Of a DNA stretch of 64,000 nucleotides, positions 1-12,174 are shown piece by piece. The notes below the pieces were generated by a model. That model saw nothing but the letters and a program-made list of their open reading frames with translations, made no database searches and had not been told where the DNA came from. The DNA lies in the NCBI GenBank assembly GCA_035772405.1, contig JAYKKM010000307.1, positions 932,501-996,500 of the forward strand, read 5' to 3'. The position numbers were made by a program, and so were the translations under genes. Each line of letters begins with the position of its first letter. Position 1 is the first letter of the stretch. This DNA comes from Chrysogorgia sp. JL179-B06. Taxonomy: Eukaryota; Cnidaria; Anthozoa; Scleralcyonacea; Chrysogorgiidae.

Positions 1-886
1 ATAAGTCAATTCCAAACTTGACCACCCCCCCGGAAAGGACCCAGGTGTTTGATTTTTTAAAGAAATATATAGTGCTAATTCCCGGCCATGGGGTAAGAAC
101 TGATTGGCCATTTCCCCTCCCCCGGGCAGTAAATAAGTGACAAATTCCCCACCCCCTGGAGCACACGTCAGTCAACATATAAAATGTATATAAAAATCAA
201 ACATCAAGGCAAATCATTATTATAAACAGAATATATAAACAAAAAGAAATAAAAGGAACCCAGTAAACCGATTGCAAATATGGCAGCAATTTTATGAAAG
301 CGAGGCTCTTCGGTAATAGTGCCCGATGACGATGTATGTTCATGGTTCAGCGTGTCTTTTGTTTAATTTCTGAAATCTTTTGTTTAATTTCTGAAATCAT
401 TCGTCGAGTAACTTGTTTGTAACTTGATTGCGAGCAAGTCTTAATACAACTACAGCTGTATTCAAAGACATGTAGCAGTACATTAATCAAGTGCTGCGTA
501 GGCAATGATTTAGATATAGTAAAGTGAAAAGGTGGTGAACTGCCGAGATATGTAGGAACGAAATACTGACGTTTCGAGCGGAGCCCTTTATCAGAGTAAA
601 AGTGTAATGAAATAAAATAAATCGGACTTGTTTGTAATATTTTGTACCGTAAATCGAAGTGTATCGTGATGGTAATCCATATTCATGGTAATCGTAATCC
701 AAACTCATCCATATTTACCCATAGTCCTTTGCGGTCTTAGCTTGGGTCAAATACCCGCGGGGTTTTGGAGCGCTCATATAATGGACGGCTCCGGTGCACT
801 GCTTAGCAGGAAATTTCCCGACCCTTGGGAATACTGTAAAAAGAAAATGCCCGGGGGGATGGTCAAGTTTGGAATTGACTCATGCA
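1..886. mobile_element. Non-autonomous TIR element, copy 1
   Basis: The left end (from about base 4) and right end (to about base 880-886) are inverted copies of each other, starting with AGTCAATTCCAAACTTGACC and followed by a C-rich or G-rich run. The same element recurs in opposite orientation at 22227-30669, where it is split by a hAT insertion. No transposase frame is visible inside, so it is probably a MITE-like element. The right end is followed by ATGCAT, as in copy 2; the left flank is cut off by the window. Open frames across it are not credible genes. Confidence 0.75.
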
Positions 887-995
887 TAACACTGACAAGT
901 ATATACAGTAATGCTTGTTTATTGTTACAAAATTGTAGCCCATGCCCAGCTCATATAAACACAGCTATAGTATGCATTTTTTGCACCCTAAACTA

Positions 996-998
<3 letters not shown>

Positions 999-1056
<58 letters not shown>
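999..1056. repeat. (TA)n microsatellite
   Basis: Pure TA dinucleotide run of about 58 bases; a second run of 26 bases lies at 1111-1136. Tyr-Ile repeats predicted across it are artefacts. Confidence 0.95.
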
Positions 1057-1058
<2 letters not shown>

Positions 1059-1136
1059 CTAATTAATTATCAAGATATACATTTTGAACTGCATGATTTA
1101 ATTCCTGTCAATATATATATATATATATATATATAT

Positions 1137-1964
1137 CAGGGTTGAGGTTAAGTTGAGTATTAGGGTTGGGGTTAGTATTAGGGTCTCTCGTAACATTAAA
1201 TTATTTAACTTATTAAGGTTGTAAAACCTACCCCACATCCCTCAGCAATTCTATATATGTTAATTAGGAGTGCTTGTGGGATGGCATTTGTTTCTTCGTT
1301 TGATTCTTCGTTTGATTTATTCTTGTGAGAGTCTCAGCAGCCATTGTAAAATTTATGATAACATTTTGGAAATAAACAGAGTTTACCATATAAAATTAGC
1401 TACTATATATACAATTTGCTAATAATTTACTGGTCAATTGTCAACAGCTAAACGGGAAATGTCAATACAATCTAGGGAATGAAATCGCTAATATTTTTAT
1501 TTTTAAGATCAAATTACCCGCAACTTTGTTGATATTTTGCCGTTCTTCGGAACATCCATTTTTTCTTTTGCTTTTGATCCGAACCGGTAAGACCTTCAGA
1601 AAATCCGTTTAGTTCACAAGAAGTAGTAGACTAACATCTAAACCTCTTGTAGTTACAGATGACAGGCTTGTGGAGACTCACCAGCATGTGCAGGAGAAAC
1701 TAGAAACTGTTGCGCAATGTCAATTCTAATTGTCAATAATTCCAACAAAATTCTAAATTTCAAATTCTAAATGTCAAATTCAAATTGCGCAGCCATCCTC
1801 TTCTGGCGTTTGGGGGCCTTTTTGCAAAGTCTCAGTTGGGCCTTAATTATACATGCTAAGGGCTTTCGCTGCGTTTTTTTCATCTTAATGTAATGTTACT
1901 AAATTGAATACCATACCATTAATAAGTTATGTAAACTTTTTATTAAAATATTTTGATTATTCAG
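1137..1964. other. Non-coding stretch, no gene seen
   Basis: AT-rich sequence. 1140-1190 contains loosely TTAGGG-like words (attagggttggggttagtattaggg), too degenerate to call telomeric. Short near-repeats of caattctaa/tcaaattctaa occur at 1720-1790. Nothing else recognisable. Confidence 0.5.
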
Positions 1965-2182
1965 AGACATGTAAACACAGAGAATGGTCAACAAAAGAAA
2001 AAAAAGCCGTTTTCAAGTACCTTGGCGGTTCCATTCGCAACGAAAAGGTACCAGGGAAACGGGAATGCGAGAGCTGCAAGATCGGTTCTAAAGGTGCACT
2101 GGACAACCGAGAATGGAGAGCCATAAAATTCTTTGTCAAGAATCAGATTGCCAAAAGAAGAAAACGTCTCCTTAAGAAATAA
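1965..2182 (+). CDS. Candidate 3'-terminal exon of an uncharacterised protein
   Basis: A polypyrimidine/AG acceptor (ttttgattattcag) precedes an open frame of about 72 codons ending at TAA (2180-2182). The predicted segment is basic and contains EWSTKEKKAVFKYLG, VPGKRECESC and REWRAIKFFVKNQI, then a Lys/Arg-rich tail. From memory, similar tails (W-x-x-x-E-K near the start, then a KVPGKR-x-C-x-x-C motif) end many uncharacterised cnidarian and fish proteins. No upstream exon of the same gene is visible, so this may be a retained fragment of a multi-copy family. Function unknown. Confidence 0.5.
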
Positions 2183-2569
2183 TTTACTTTGTTTTTTATT
2201 TATTTTTGGGCTTCGGTATTTCTCGCACACACGCAAAAACCTCACAGGTCACATACCAAGTTTCTTGAGCAGTCTGTATCAACACTGACTGACATAAGAC
2301 TGAAGCAGGCCTGTCCATCATGTAGAGCTCATGGCCAGCTAACATTGTCGTATCGCAAGTAGTATCATACACCATATCAACTCTGATATAGCCTGTGCCC
2401 CAAACCACACAGGGCTTGTGTATGGTCAGTGCATTAATCTCAAAAAAGCTGTCAGCTCACCACTAGCTTTCACCGCCAGGCGGTGCAGCAACCTCGTACA
2501 CAGGGTTATGGGAATGCATCTGGTGCACAGCTCTGGCCAAGATTAACGCCAACGCAGCGTGATCCAAAG

Positions 2570-2901
2570 CGAAAGCATAGTTTTTGCCAACAAGAGAGAC
2601 CGATCGCTGTTCTAATCACAACGAGTTCGATTTGCAATAAATTGCAAGATTTCCTATCGAGATCGTGCGATTTTCCATCGGGCGTGACGTCCTATCGAGA
2701 CTGGTGGTGATCAAATTTCATGTTGTGAAATTTGAACGTGCGGTGCTACGTTACGTCCGTTTGAATTATCAACAGGAAGTCCTGCTAGATGTTTGGAAAA
2801 TCGTTCGATTTCGATAGGAATTGTTGCAATCTATTGCAAAACGGACTCGGTGTGGTAAGAATATCTATGGATCTCTCTTTGTTGGCAAAAGCTAGGCTTT
2901 G
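2570..2901. mobile_element. MITE with about 100-bp imperfect terminal inverted repeats
   Basis: The left arm (about 2574-2680) begins TTTTTGCCAACAAGAGAGA; the right arm (about 2800-2900) is its imperfect inverse, ending TCTCTCTTTGTTGGCAAAA. Both arms share words such as TTTGCAATAAATTGCA/TTGCAATCTATTGCA and CCTATCGA. No coding frame fills the centre. The superfamily cannot be told from the ends. Confidence 0.75.
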
Positions 2902-4650
2902 CTCTTTTTAGATATATGTAGAACAGGCTTCTCTGATATAGTATATTCTCCTGAACAGAACTGATGACATCCTCAGATCATGTATCAGATACCTGTGTGC
3001 GTTTTTGCGTGTGTAGCTCAGCAAAGTTACACGGGCAGTTGGGGAAGATTTTCGAGAATATATTTCGAGAATAATTGTTATATACCAATTGTCAAAGTTA
3101 TTTTTTCTTGCTGTTTGATTAGGCGAACGGTCCACGCGTGGCGGCCCGAAAATCGTGATGTTTCCCGTGTAACCCAAGGCAGCGGGTAACATTTACTTTT
3201 ATTTTGCCCAGCTTGGAAAAAATATGAAAACCGGAAGTAAAAGCTCAGCTCCAGCTGTTTTCTAAAGTTTGCCTTCATTTAAAACAATGTTTGAAAGTTT
3301 TCTCGACATTTTTGTCGTCATTTGACACTCTGCTTCGCCTCGGGTAACAACAGCGGTCTCATAACCACAAAACACACTGTTTCCCTCAGTGCCAGTAAAT
3401 AAGTGTTTAACGTTTTAAAAAAAGATAAAAACCGAAAATAATTGAATAACACCATGGTCTATGGTACATTGAACATGAAAGATGGAACATTTCATATTTC
3501 ATAGAATAAAACATATTCTTTCCATTGCACAAATTAAAAAATCATTTTTGTTTTATATAACACCAAAATACCAATCAAAATGCAAGCATTTGGTAATATT
3601 CAAATGCGTTGTTCATCACCTATATACATCTAATTGCTAAAATGTTTTTGTAGCGGTCGCTACAATTTTTTTAACATGCCTGATAACGAGCGTCCGTTTT
3701 CCTTTACACATTGCGCACCAATACGTAGCAAAGATGATGGCTTCATTTTTATCTTATACGTTACTATATCAATTTATTAATCATGCGGAAATTTTGACTT
3801 TTATTGCAAGGGCGGCTGCAACATTTCTGAAATGAAATTTCCAGAGGGCTATCATAATGCAACCCCAATGCTATAGACCTCTTTCATAATGGTATAATTT
3901 AATATTCTTTTTTGTATAATAAGATTTTGAAAAGGTGCACTCTGAGTGGCTAAAAGCTATTTTTCCATAACTGTATAGAACACGGACATTTCCCTGCCAT
4001 TTTCAGGTTGCTAAAAAGTTTTTAAAAAGTTTAAAAATGTAATTAGTTTGATCTTTTAAGACTGTGTGTATTTCTTGTCGCCCAATTGCTCTTGCTCGCA
4101 CAATTCATTCGCATTAACAGCTGAGAGTGATTTTTGCGTAAGGAGAATCATTTTCATGATTTTAATAAATGAGCCTTTTACTTATGTTCAAAATGTCATT
4201 TTATGTTTTCTGTATTCCCATACAGTTATAGAAACACTCGTGAAAGTTTGGGAGAACTCGAAATCGCATTCGAAATATTCACCCTTCGGTCTTGTGTTCC
4301 CAAATTTCCACTCTTTTAGCCTTTCTGACCTCGTTAGGAAGCTAAGATTCTTTTGAATTACAGACATACAAACGAGGTCTATACTATTTGATAAATTAGC
4401 CATCTAATATGAATATTATGATATGAATATAGCCATCTGATATGAATATTTTGCCAAGCACGCGATTTTTCATTAATTCATATCGAACTTGTTATTTCCT
4501 GTACTAATTTAAGGGAACACCAGTCAGGAAATAAATAACTTTTGAATAAGAACCCTTTAAAGATACAGTATTTAGAAATAATAGTATATAATTTTACAAT
4601 ATCTGCTTTTGTCCTCGAAAAACAACGTATTTCCTGCATTTGGACACAGC
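2902..4650. other. Non-coding stretch, no gene seen
   Basis: AT-rich intergenic-type DNA. Short frames on both strands lack start context, splice partners or recognisable domains. 4400-4450 contains two near copies of agccatctgatatgaatat. Confidence 0.5.
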
Positions 4651-4788
4651 CATTTTAGAGTTTGCTCGACCGCTCAAGGTTAAAGTATATATTACTTATT
4701 ATCGGCGTCATTGCATTAATATACATGCTAGTGATGTCACGTCAAGATTGAAAGAAAACTCTTGAGACGTCGAGCAAACTCTTAAATG
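4651..4788. repeat. Short inverted-repeat element
   Basis: CATTTTAGAGTTTGCTCGAC (4651-4670) is matched in inverted orientation by GTCGAGCAAACTCTTAAATG (4769-4788), with one mismatch. A further short inverted match (CTCAAGG/CTCTTGAG) lies just inside. Size and structure fit a small MITE. Confidence 0.55.
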
Positions 4789-5474
4789 GTGACGTCGGAT
4801 AATACTTGACAGATAAGGTTATAGTTTGCAAGAGTACATAAAACTATTAACATTTGTAAACATAACGGGATTTTATTTAAAAGCATTTTATTTTTGACTG
4901 GAGTTCCCCTTTACAGCAATATTCTCTCTTTTGTAAAATTATGTTATGATTCCAGTTCAATAAACTTTAAAACAAAACTTTTTCTTAATAATATGCTTGA
5001 TTATTTGAGCAATCATTTGAATTTCTTGCAAATTGCTGCTTATTATATTCGGTAACTTAAGACGTGAAGCTTTGTCGACGGCCACCATTTCTGTCTGTGG
5101 ATATCTGAAATGCACTGAGTTTGATCAATATTTGTGGTTACAGGTTTTTTATTATTGCTGTCAGAGTCCTCGGATTTGACTGATGCAACTGTAACTCTAA
5201 TATAAACGGGCCTCTATCACCTTTCTTTAACCTTTCTTTGTTTGACTCTTTCTCACGATAGATCCAACCTACACAATGAACCACAGGAGCCCAACTCTGC
5301 TGCCTGTGATGTGTTTCTCTGTTTTATTCTATATTATGGAAATTCTGATGAAATTCTGATTTAATGAAATTAAGCGGCGCTTATGGTACACGCGCGGTAA
5401 TTTGAAACTCGAAACAGCTCTTACGGGTGCCACGTGAATACGCGCGACGATCACTGAAAGCTGAGACGACACAA

Positions 5475-5882
5475 TCAAATTACCGCGCATGCAATTGTCA
5501 TCTCAGCTTTCAGTGAAATATATACAGCTGACTTCCCCTTGTCCTTTAACAAATAGTAACGGTCTGCGGTTGACTTGTTATGGACCATTAAGTTTGCTGG
5601 ATCTCCTCTCAAATCTTCATTGGTCTCATGTACAGCTGAAACAGCAGCTTTTCGGAATGCCGTGTCTCCCCCAGAAGACGTTTCCTTGCCGAATACTTTC
5701 CCCCAGAAAGAACCTATTTGAGTACCAACTTGGGAAGAGTGCAGCTTGCATTGGCTTGTACGTAGAAACACAGCTGCCTTACCATCTTCATCAGCATCAC
5801 CAAAGTTGATTTCTGAATTTTTCAATGTAAATTTGCACATACTTGTACAATGACGCAGAAAAAACAAGATGGACAGGACCAT
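5475..5882 (-). pseudogene. Possible tyrosine-recombinase C-terminal fragment
   Basis: A minus-strand open frame contains, near its C-terminus, the words NLMVHNKSTADRYYLLKDKG. A His/Asn-x-S-T-A-x-x-Y-Y pattern resembles the active-site tyrosine region of tyrosine recombinases carried by Crypton/DIRS-type elements and by many uncharacterised invertebrate proteins. The upstream catalytic Arg and His boxes are not clearly present, so this is a fragment at best. The call is tentative. Confidence 0.3.
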
Positions 5883-5944
5883 GCATTGTGAATGTCTTTA
5901 AATATCAACCGAACGGTTAAATATCAACCGAACTGCTGCCAACG

Positions 5945-6027
5945 TTCATCGAAGGCTGTTTGAGCGAACACTATTTCATCGAAGGCTGTTTGACCGAACG
6001 CTATTTCATCGAAGGCTGTTTGACCGC
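5945..6027. repeat. 30-bp tandem repeat, about 2.8 copies
   Basis: The unit begins TTCATCGAAGGCTGTTTGA; copies start at 5945, 5975 and 6005 with one or two substitutions. Just upstream (about 5896-5932) a separate 17-bp unit (aatatcaaccgaac...) occurs twice. Confidence 0.9.
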
Positions 6028-6046
6028 CATACTCTGAAGAGCAGAA

Positions 6047-6290
6047 AGTTTCTACAAATGCCTTTTTTGATAAGTTTTCTGACTATCTTGAATCTATTAT
6101 TTTGTCAAAAGAACAGTTACTGATTACAGGAGACTTCAACCTCCATGTTGATGTTGCAACTGATAGTGATTCGATAAAGTTGTTAGATTTATTGGAATCT
6201 TTTGGTTTGCAACAGCATGTCTCTCATCCCACCCACATTCATGGACATACTCTTGATCTGATTATTACTTGCCAGTTGGGTCTGATCATT
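6047..6290 (+). pseudogene. LINE endonuclease (APE-type) fragment
   Basis: One frame carries LLITGDFNLHVD followed later by HPTHIHGHTLDLIIT, the GDFN and T-LD-I motifs of the EEP/APE endonuclease of CR1/L2-type non-LTR retrotransposons. Catalytic Asp and Asn of GDFN are present. The fragment is cut on the right by the BEL/Pao 5' LTR at 6301 and has no N-terminal or RT part nearby on this strand. Confidence 0.75.
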
Positions 6291-6300
6291 AGAGTTCCGC

Positions 6301-6591
6301 TGTTGGAGATTATTAGTATTATCATAGATTTAGCTTATTACTATTCAGTATATCGCGTGACAGGACAGAGTCAGGGGCATGCCAATCAACGGCATCCTAG
6401 CCAATAGGAGGCGAGCTAGGCTTTGTGTAACGTGCAGGGAGTGAAGAACATGGTGAGTGAGCGAGCGAAAACGGACAATATATGGCGATGAAGTGAAAGG
6501 GTTATTCGTGGGTTTTCTTTATTAAATCATGTGGGTTTACCGACTGTGACTTTTCGTAGATACATACCGGGGAGGCAGGTAATTTACGACA
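6301..6591 (+). repeat. 5' LTR of the BEL/Pao element
   Basis: Begins TGTTGGAGATTATTAG and ends ...AATTTACGACA. It matches 12175-12469 along its length. Compared with the 3' LTR it lacks an AAGTGG insert and a TTGGG insert and carries scattered substitutions. Confidence 0.92.
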
Positions 6592-6593
6592 CG

Positions 6594-6610
6594 TGGCACC
6601 TCCGACGGGA
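6594..6610 (+). promoter_or_regulatory. Primer-binding site (putative)
   Basis: TGGCACCTCCGACGGGA lies two bases after the 5' LTR and starts with TGG, complementary to a tRNA 3' CCA. The priming tRNA cannot be assigned without a tRNA set. Confidence 0.6.
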
Positions 6611-6681
6611 TAAATATCGAGCGAATGTGACTGTGTGTATTATATTAGTGGTTCGTATAAAGGCATGTTTTTATCATAAAT

Positions 6682-9600
6682 ATGACAGACGGAAAAGCGA
6701 AGGCAGGTTTCGACACGAAGTTGAAACAGCTTCTTATGGCTTGTAAGGGAACCAACGTGGTGCTTACTACGAACAAGGATACGGCTATTCAACGCCATTT
6801 GGATGCTCTTAAAGCATTATCATATAACTTCGAGACGAGAAGTAGAAGCGATAAAAATCGAGCAAAGTGAGGATGATGACGAAGTCTTTCAGTGGAATAC
6901 GCAGATCGAAGGCGAAATAGAGAAGGCGGATGACAATATTAAACTGCTCGAGAACTGGCAAGACAAATATAAGCAAGGGAAAGAAGATATCGCGCGCGAA
7001 GAGCAGTTAAAGTTTGAGATAAAGCTTTACGAGATTAAATTACAACTACAATCGGAGCACGAAGCGGCTCAGAATACAGATAAAGGATCGACGAAGGAAG
7101 TTAACGTGAAGCTGCCAAAGTTAGTAATATCGAAATTCGACGGCGCATATACGGATTGGACTCGGTTTCGCGGACAATATAGCGAATCTATTGAGAAATC
7201 TAGCTTGCCAAGCGTGGCGAAATTCTCGTATCTAAAAGGGCTACTTGGCGACAAAGTATGAAGAGACGTCGAATCTCTTCTGTTCACTCCCGAAGGCTAC
7301 AATCGGGCGAAGGCGATTTTGCGTGAGAAATACGGCAAGGAGAGTGAGATTGTGAAGGCGTATAGCAGAAAAATACTCGATTTACCACACATTGCAACCA
7401 GTAACCCAAAAAAGATCGGCGAGTTCAGTGAAAAACTAACGTTCTGTGTACAGTCTTTGCAAATTGGACGGTGTGAACGGGTTGACCTCGTTAACTCTCG
7501 ACAAATTACCAGCGATACGGGGAGATCTAGCGAGATCAGACAGCGAATGGGAATCCTGGGATCTCCTTAAACTTGCGAAAGCATTGCGTCTTTGGGTGCG
7601 CAGAAATCCAGCAGATACATCACGACCAGAGTGCAACGAGGACCAAGACAAGAAGAGACGAGAAGGTCCGGTGAAATTATTTCATTCTCGCCAAGGACGG
7701 GGCTGTGTGTACTGTGATAGCAGCGAACACAAGGCCAATGACTGCCAGAAAATCACTTCTGTCCAAGACCGCAGAAACATCCTGGCACAGAAACGTCTTT
7801 GTTATAATTGCGCCCTTGGAAGTCACCGGGCAGCACAGTGCCAAAGCAAAACTTCGTGTCAACATTGTCATAAACTGCACCATACATCGATATGCGACAA
7901 ATCGAGATCGGACGAAACCAAGAAAGTCATCTTGACACCAAGTGGAGTTGGTAAAGGAATTTTCCCTGTGCTTCTGCTGAAAGTAGACGGAATTATAACA
8001 CAAGCACTCGTCGATACAGGCGCTGGGAGTTCTTACGTCTCTGCCAAAGTTGGAGATATGCTCAACAAGGAACCCTGTGAAACATCAACTAAACGTGTAG
8101 AGATGCTGATGAGCTCTCATCTGACGAGAATGGAAACCTACGACGTTGTAGTGGAATCCCTCGACGATTCCTTTCAAATGGATGCAAAACTCACGAAGGT
8201 CAACAAGAACGAATTGTTGACAATAGACAATCCACATTACGAGAAAGTGAAAGCCAAGTATTCTCATCTGAAGCAAGTTAAAGTAGCAGACAACGACAAG
8301 AAGGATCAATTACCGATTCATGTGATTCTGAGCGTGGGGGATTACGCGAGAATTAAGACGAACCAACCGCCGCTGATAGGTGAAGCTGGAGAACCTGTCG
8401 CTGAATATACGAAGCAGGATGGTTCATTATGTCGCCGGGTAATGAATTCCACCGACAAACAATGTTCATGACACAGACCAGTCACGTGGATTATGAAGAA
8501 TTGTGTCGTCTTGACGTACTGGGACTCCGAGATTCCCCAGAACACGATCAGCGAGTGGTGCATGCAGAGTTTAAGGAACAGTTAGAACGGTCGATTGAAG
8601 GATGGTATGAGACAGGATTACCCTAGAAGAGCAATCATCCACCTCTCCCATCAAACGAAGTTGGAAGTCTGCGTCGTCTCAACAGTTTAACGAGAAAATT
8701 GCGGCGATGGGAACTTCGAAGAATACGATGGGGTAATTCGGTCGCAACTGCAGGAGGGAATCGTGGAAAAGGCGCCGGAAACGTCCTCAAATCAAGAGTT
8801 CTACATTCCACATAAGGGCGTGGTAAAAGAGTCGTCAGAGACTACTAAACTGCGCATTGTGTACGATGCTTCAGCGAAAGCAGATCCAACATCACCGTCG
8901 CTTAACGAGTGTCTGAATACAGGTCCACCTTTGCAAAATAAACTCTGGGATGTTTTAGTGCAGCAACGAGCATTTCCAGTGATGGTCTCTGGTGACATCC
9001 ATCAAGCGTTCCTGCAGATCCGAATAAAGGCATCCGACAGAGATGTCTTACGATTTCATTGGCGTAAAGATGAAAATTCCGGCCTGGAGACGTTGAGGTT
9101 TACGAGAGTTCTATTTGGTTTGGCGTTATCACCATATCTGTTGCAAGGAGTTATCGAGACTCATCTAGACACCTGGTTCGAAAGGTATCCCGAAGTAGTC
9201 GAACACTTGCGCCGAAGTATGTATGTGGATGATCTCATAAGCGGGGGGTTGACCGTTGAAGAAGCCAAGACACGTAAAGACGTAGCCCGAGAAATTCTGG
9301 AAGACGCCACTTTCGAGTTGCATAAGTGGGGTTCGAATGTACCATAGTTGGAAGCTGAAGATTTGGGAGCACGGGTGGCGTGTGCTATTAGGGCGCTGCC
9401 ACTCACCGCTAAGTCAAGCCCGGTCGGATGGGGTTAGTACTTGGATGGGTGACCATCTGGGAATAACCTCATGTTGATTCGCGAGCTTGAACTCATGTGA
9501 GTAGAGTTATTAGTTATTAGTTGATCTCTCCCATGCTTCGAGGGTTTTCCTCCGGGGTCTCCGGTTTTCCTCCCTCAGTAAAATCAACACTTAGATCGTA

Positions 9601-11900
9601 GCTGTGCTCCGTGGTCATACATGGGTCGTATGGTGGCAGCCTTCGGCGCCTTTGACATACCTTCGACTCGGCCACGTTCGAGCTAACATTTGTAAAGTCA
9701 CACGTCTGTTGTGCCTGTTCATAAGACTTATTATTATTATTATTATTAAGATCGTAAGCCATCTTCGGAACTTTCGGTCGAACAGGCGTATGCCAAGGAG
9801 TCGAAATTGCTTGGTCTCAAGTGGGAAAAACGAATTGATATAATGGAAGTGTCATTTCCAAGTGATAACGTGCCGACTACGAAGAGAGGTATCCTGAGAA
9901 AACTGTCGATGATCTATGATCCTCTTGGACTGGTTTCCCCTCTAACCCTGGAGGGGAAACTCATATTCCGAGATGTGTGTGATGCAAAGATGCCGTGGGA
10001 TGCAGATCTCAGCAGTTCGCACGAAAAGAGATGGAAAGCATGGGAGCGTTCATTGCCTACAGAGGAAGAAGTGCCAAGATCCATCGTAAGATACCAGGAA
10101 CCGATCAAAGGAATCGAATTGCACTCATTTGGCGATGCATCAACGCAAGGGGTCGGAGCGGCATTCTAAGCGGTGGTTAAACAGCCCTCGTGAACGACTC
10201 AGCAGCTGGTTGCAGCCAAAAGTCGACTAGCAAAGAGAAGTCTAACGGTTCCACGATTGGAACTGGAGCTCACATGGCGACCAACATCATGGTAAATGTT
10301 TGCTCTGCCCTACCGAAGGAACTAGCACCATCTATGTTTGCGTGGCTCGACAGCACGGTGGCGCTACACTGGATATGCGGGAACGGAGCTTACAAGCAGT
10401 TTGTCGCCAATCGAGTTGCGAAGATCCAGGCACACCCAACAATCAACTGGCGACATGTACCAACGAAGGACAACCCTGCAGACATCGCCAGCAGAGGGGG
10501 TCAGGTCTCATTGTCACCACTTTGGTGGTCGGGGCCGGAATGGCTGCAAGATCCTGCTAAATGGCCAGAAAACCCAGTAACGCGATCCTCAACAGAGACG
10601 GACTCGGAAGTCAAGATTATTCGCGAGGTTCTCTGCGTAGCGAAGTCAACTAATCCAGGATTGGACGAGTTCGATGATCTCCTCGAAAGCCGCACGCTGC
10701 GTCGTACTCTTCGCATAATCGCCTGGATGAAACGGTTTATCCACAACTGTCGGGTTCGAGCAAGGAGTTCCGGTCCTTTGGATACAGAAGAAATCGAGGT
10801 TGTAAAGAATTGGTGGATCAGACGCGTACAACACTGAGACATTACCGAGCCTCATTACAAAGAAACCAGCGCCCAACTCGGCCTAACCGATGATCGCGGA
10901 ATGACGGTTTGCGGTGGGAGAATACAAGGGAACCACCCCGTTTACTTGCCACGGAATGCAGTGTTCACTGAAAAGTTGGTGCAACGAGTCCATTGCGAAA
11001 CGCTTCACGACGGCGGGACTGCGAGAGAATTTCTGGATCCCTCAACTCCGTAGTCTTGTGAAAATGGTGCGAAAACGATGTTGGGGATGCAAGAGGTTTC
11101 ACCTGAAGGCAGTCACCCCACCAGTTCCTGGCACCACATTCGAGGTGATCGGAGTCGATTTTGAGTTTGCTTGCAGCTTGTCGAGAGCGGTACACCTGCA
11201 ACTTTTGAAAAACCTCAAGACAAGTACCTTCATCGTGAGCTTCAAACGGTTCATTGCGAGACGAGGGCGACCATGAGTAATTTATTCCGATAATGGTGGT
11301 ACCTTCGTCAAGGCTAACAAGTGGTTGGAGCAATTGCGGAAAGACGAGCGGTTACGTGGTTCGCGGAAGCGTACGAGATGAAGTGGAAATTCAACCTGAG
11401 TCGTGCTCCCCCGATTAGGCGCTCAAATTGACCGCCCCACCGGGTTGTCAAGGCCGCAATGTACAAGGTGATGGGGGGACCGACTCTCACACAAGATATG
11501 TTCTTGCATCAACACACAAGTAAACTACCGGAAGAAGAACCGTGGAGAATCGAGGAACGGGAATTAAGGAGGCGGGCGAAGTATATTCTCGAGTGTAAAA
11601 ATAAGCTGTGGCGGCGTTGGAGGAAGGAATATCTGGTCGCATTGCAAGAAAGACACAACATGACTCACAAAGTAAGTAAGTTTCGACCGAAACCAGGTGA
11701 CGTCGTGATCGTACACTCTGATAACAAGAACCGCGGGAAGTGGCCTATTGTGATCGTGGAAGAAATCTACCCGGGAAAGACAATGTAGTGCGGGAGTGCG
11801 GTTGAAGACTCCAAACGGAACGTTAGAAAGAGCATACAACACCTATATCCGATGGAGTTACATTGTGATGTTGAAAGGGAAGTACAACCACTGAATCCTA
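6682..11900 (+). pseudogene. BEL/Pao gag-pol, multiply frameshifted
   Basis: Gag starts at ATG 6682 (MTDGKAKAG), shifts frame near 6860, and contains a DUF1759-type region (KLPKLVISKFDGAYTDW, about 7110-7160) before a TGA at about 7259. Three knuckles follow: CVYCDSSEHKANDC (about 7703), CYNCALGSHRAAQC (about 7800) and CQHCHKLHHTSIC (about 7858). The protease motif ALVDTGAGSSYV lies near 8005. RT (about 8720-9347) has YVDD near 9220. RNase H traces are SFGDAS (about 10125) and STVALHWI (about 10350). Integrase traces are VIGVDF (about 11145) and YSDNGGTF (about 11284), in different frames. A DUF5641-like C-terminal segment runs about 11590-11790. Several independent stops and shifts show it is inactive. 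Confidence 0.9.
9363..9747 (+). mobile_element. 5S-rRNA-derived SINE inserted in BEL pol
   Basis: 9400-9470 resembles the 3' half of 5S rRNA, including the internal control region GGTTAGTACTTGGATGGGTGACC-like segment (about 9433-9455) and CTGGGAATAACC. A central conserved-looking block follows (GGGTTTTCCTCCGGGG, about 9542-9557), and the element ends in a (TTA)n tail. It is flanked by AAGAT at 9358-9362 and 9748-9752. Removing the insert rejoins the BEL RT/RNase H connection frame. This fits the SINE3 class with a type-1 Pol III promoter. Confidence 0.82.
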
Positions 11901-12166
11901 ACCACTGAATCCTAACCACTGAATCCTAAAGCTGCAGACTTCAACCCTCGACCGAAAAGAGACGCTGCTGTCGCGGCAAGATTGCGCATCCAACAAGATG
12001 CAGTCGAAGCGAACGATGATTTACCGGAGAACAGAGAACATTGAAATCGAACAGTTAAACATATATTTACGGATTTGATATTAGTAACAGTTATAGTTAA
12101 AAAATTCGAAGTTAATGGACATAAAGACTATGCCAAACAATATACATCTCGTAGAGAATGTATATC

Positions 12167-12174
12167 GGGGAGAG
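12167..12174 (+). promoter_or_regulatory. Polypurine tract (putative) of BEL element
   Basis: GGGGAGAG lies immediately before the 3' LTR start TGTTGG, the expected position for the plus-strand primer. Confidence 0.6.

Noticed and set aside
685..1145. Open frames with long Tyr-Ile runs
   Set aside because: They are translations of the TA microsatellites and of the TIR element end.
1140..1195. Interstitial telomere-like TTAGGG words
   Set aside because: Only two or three imperfect copies; not a telomeric array.
9400..9470. Genuine 5S rRNA gene
   Set aside because: Only the 3' half with the internal promoter is 5S-like, it is diverged, and it continues into a SINE body with tail and target duplication.
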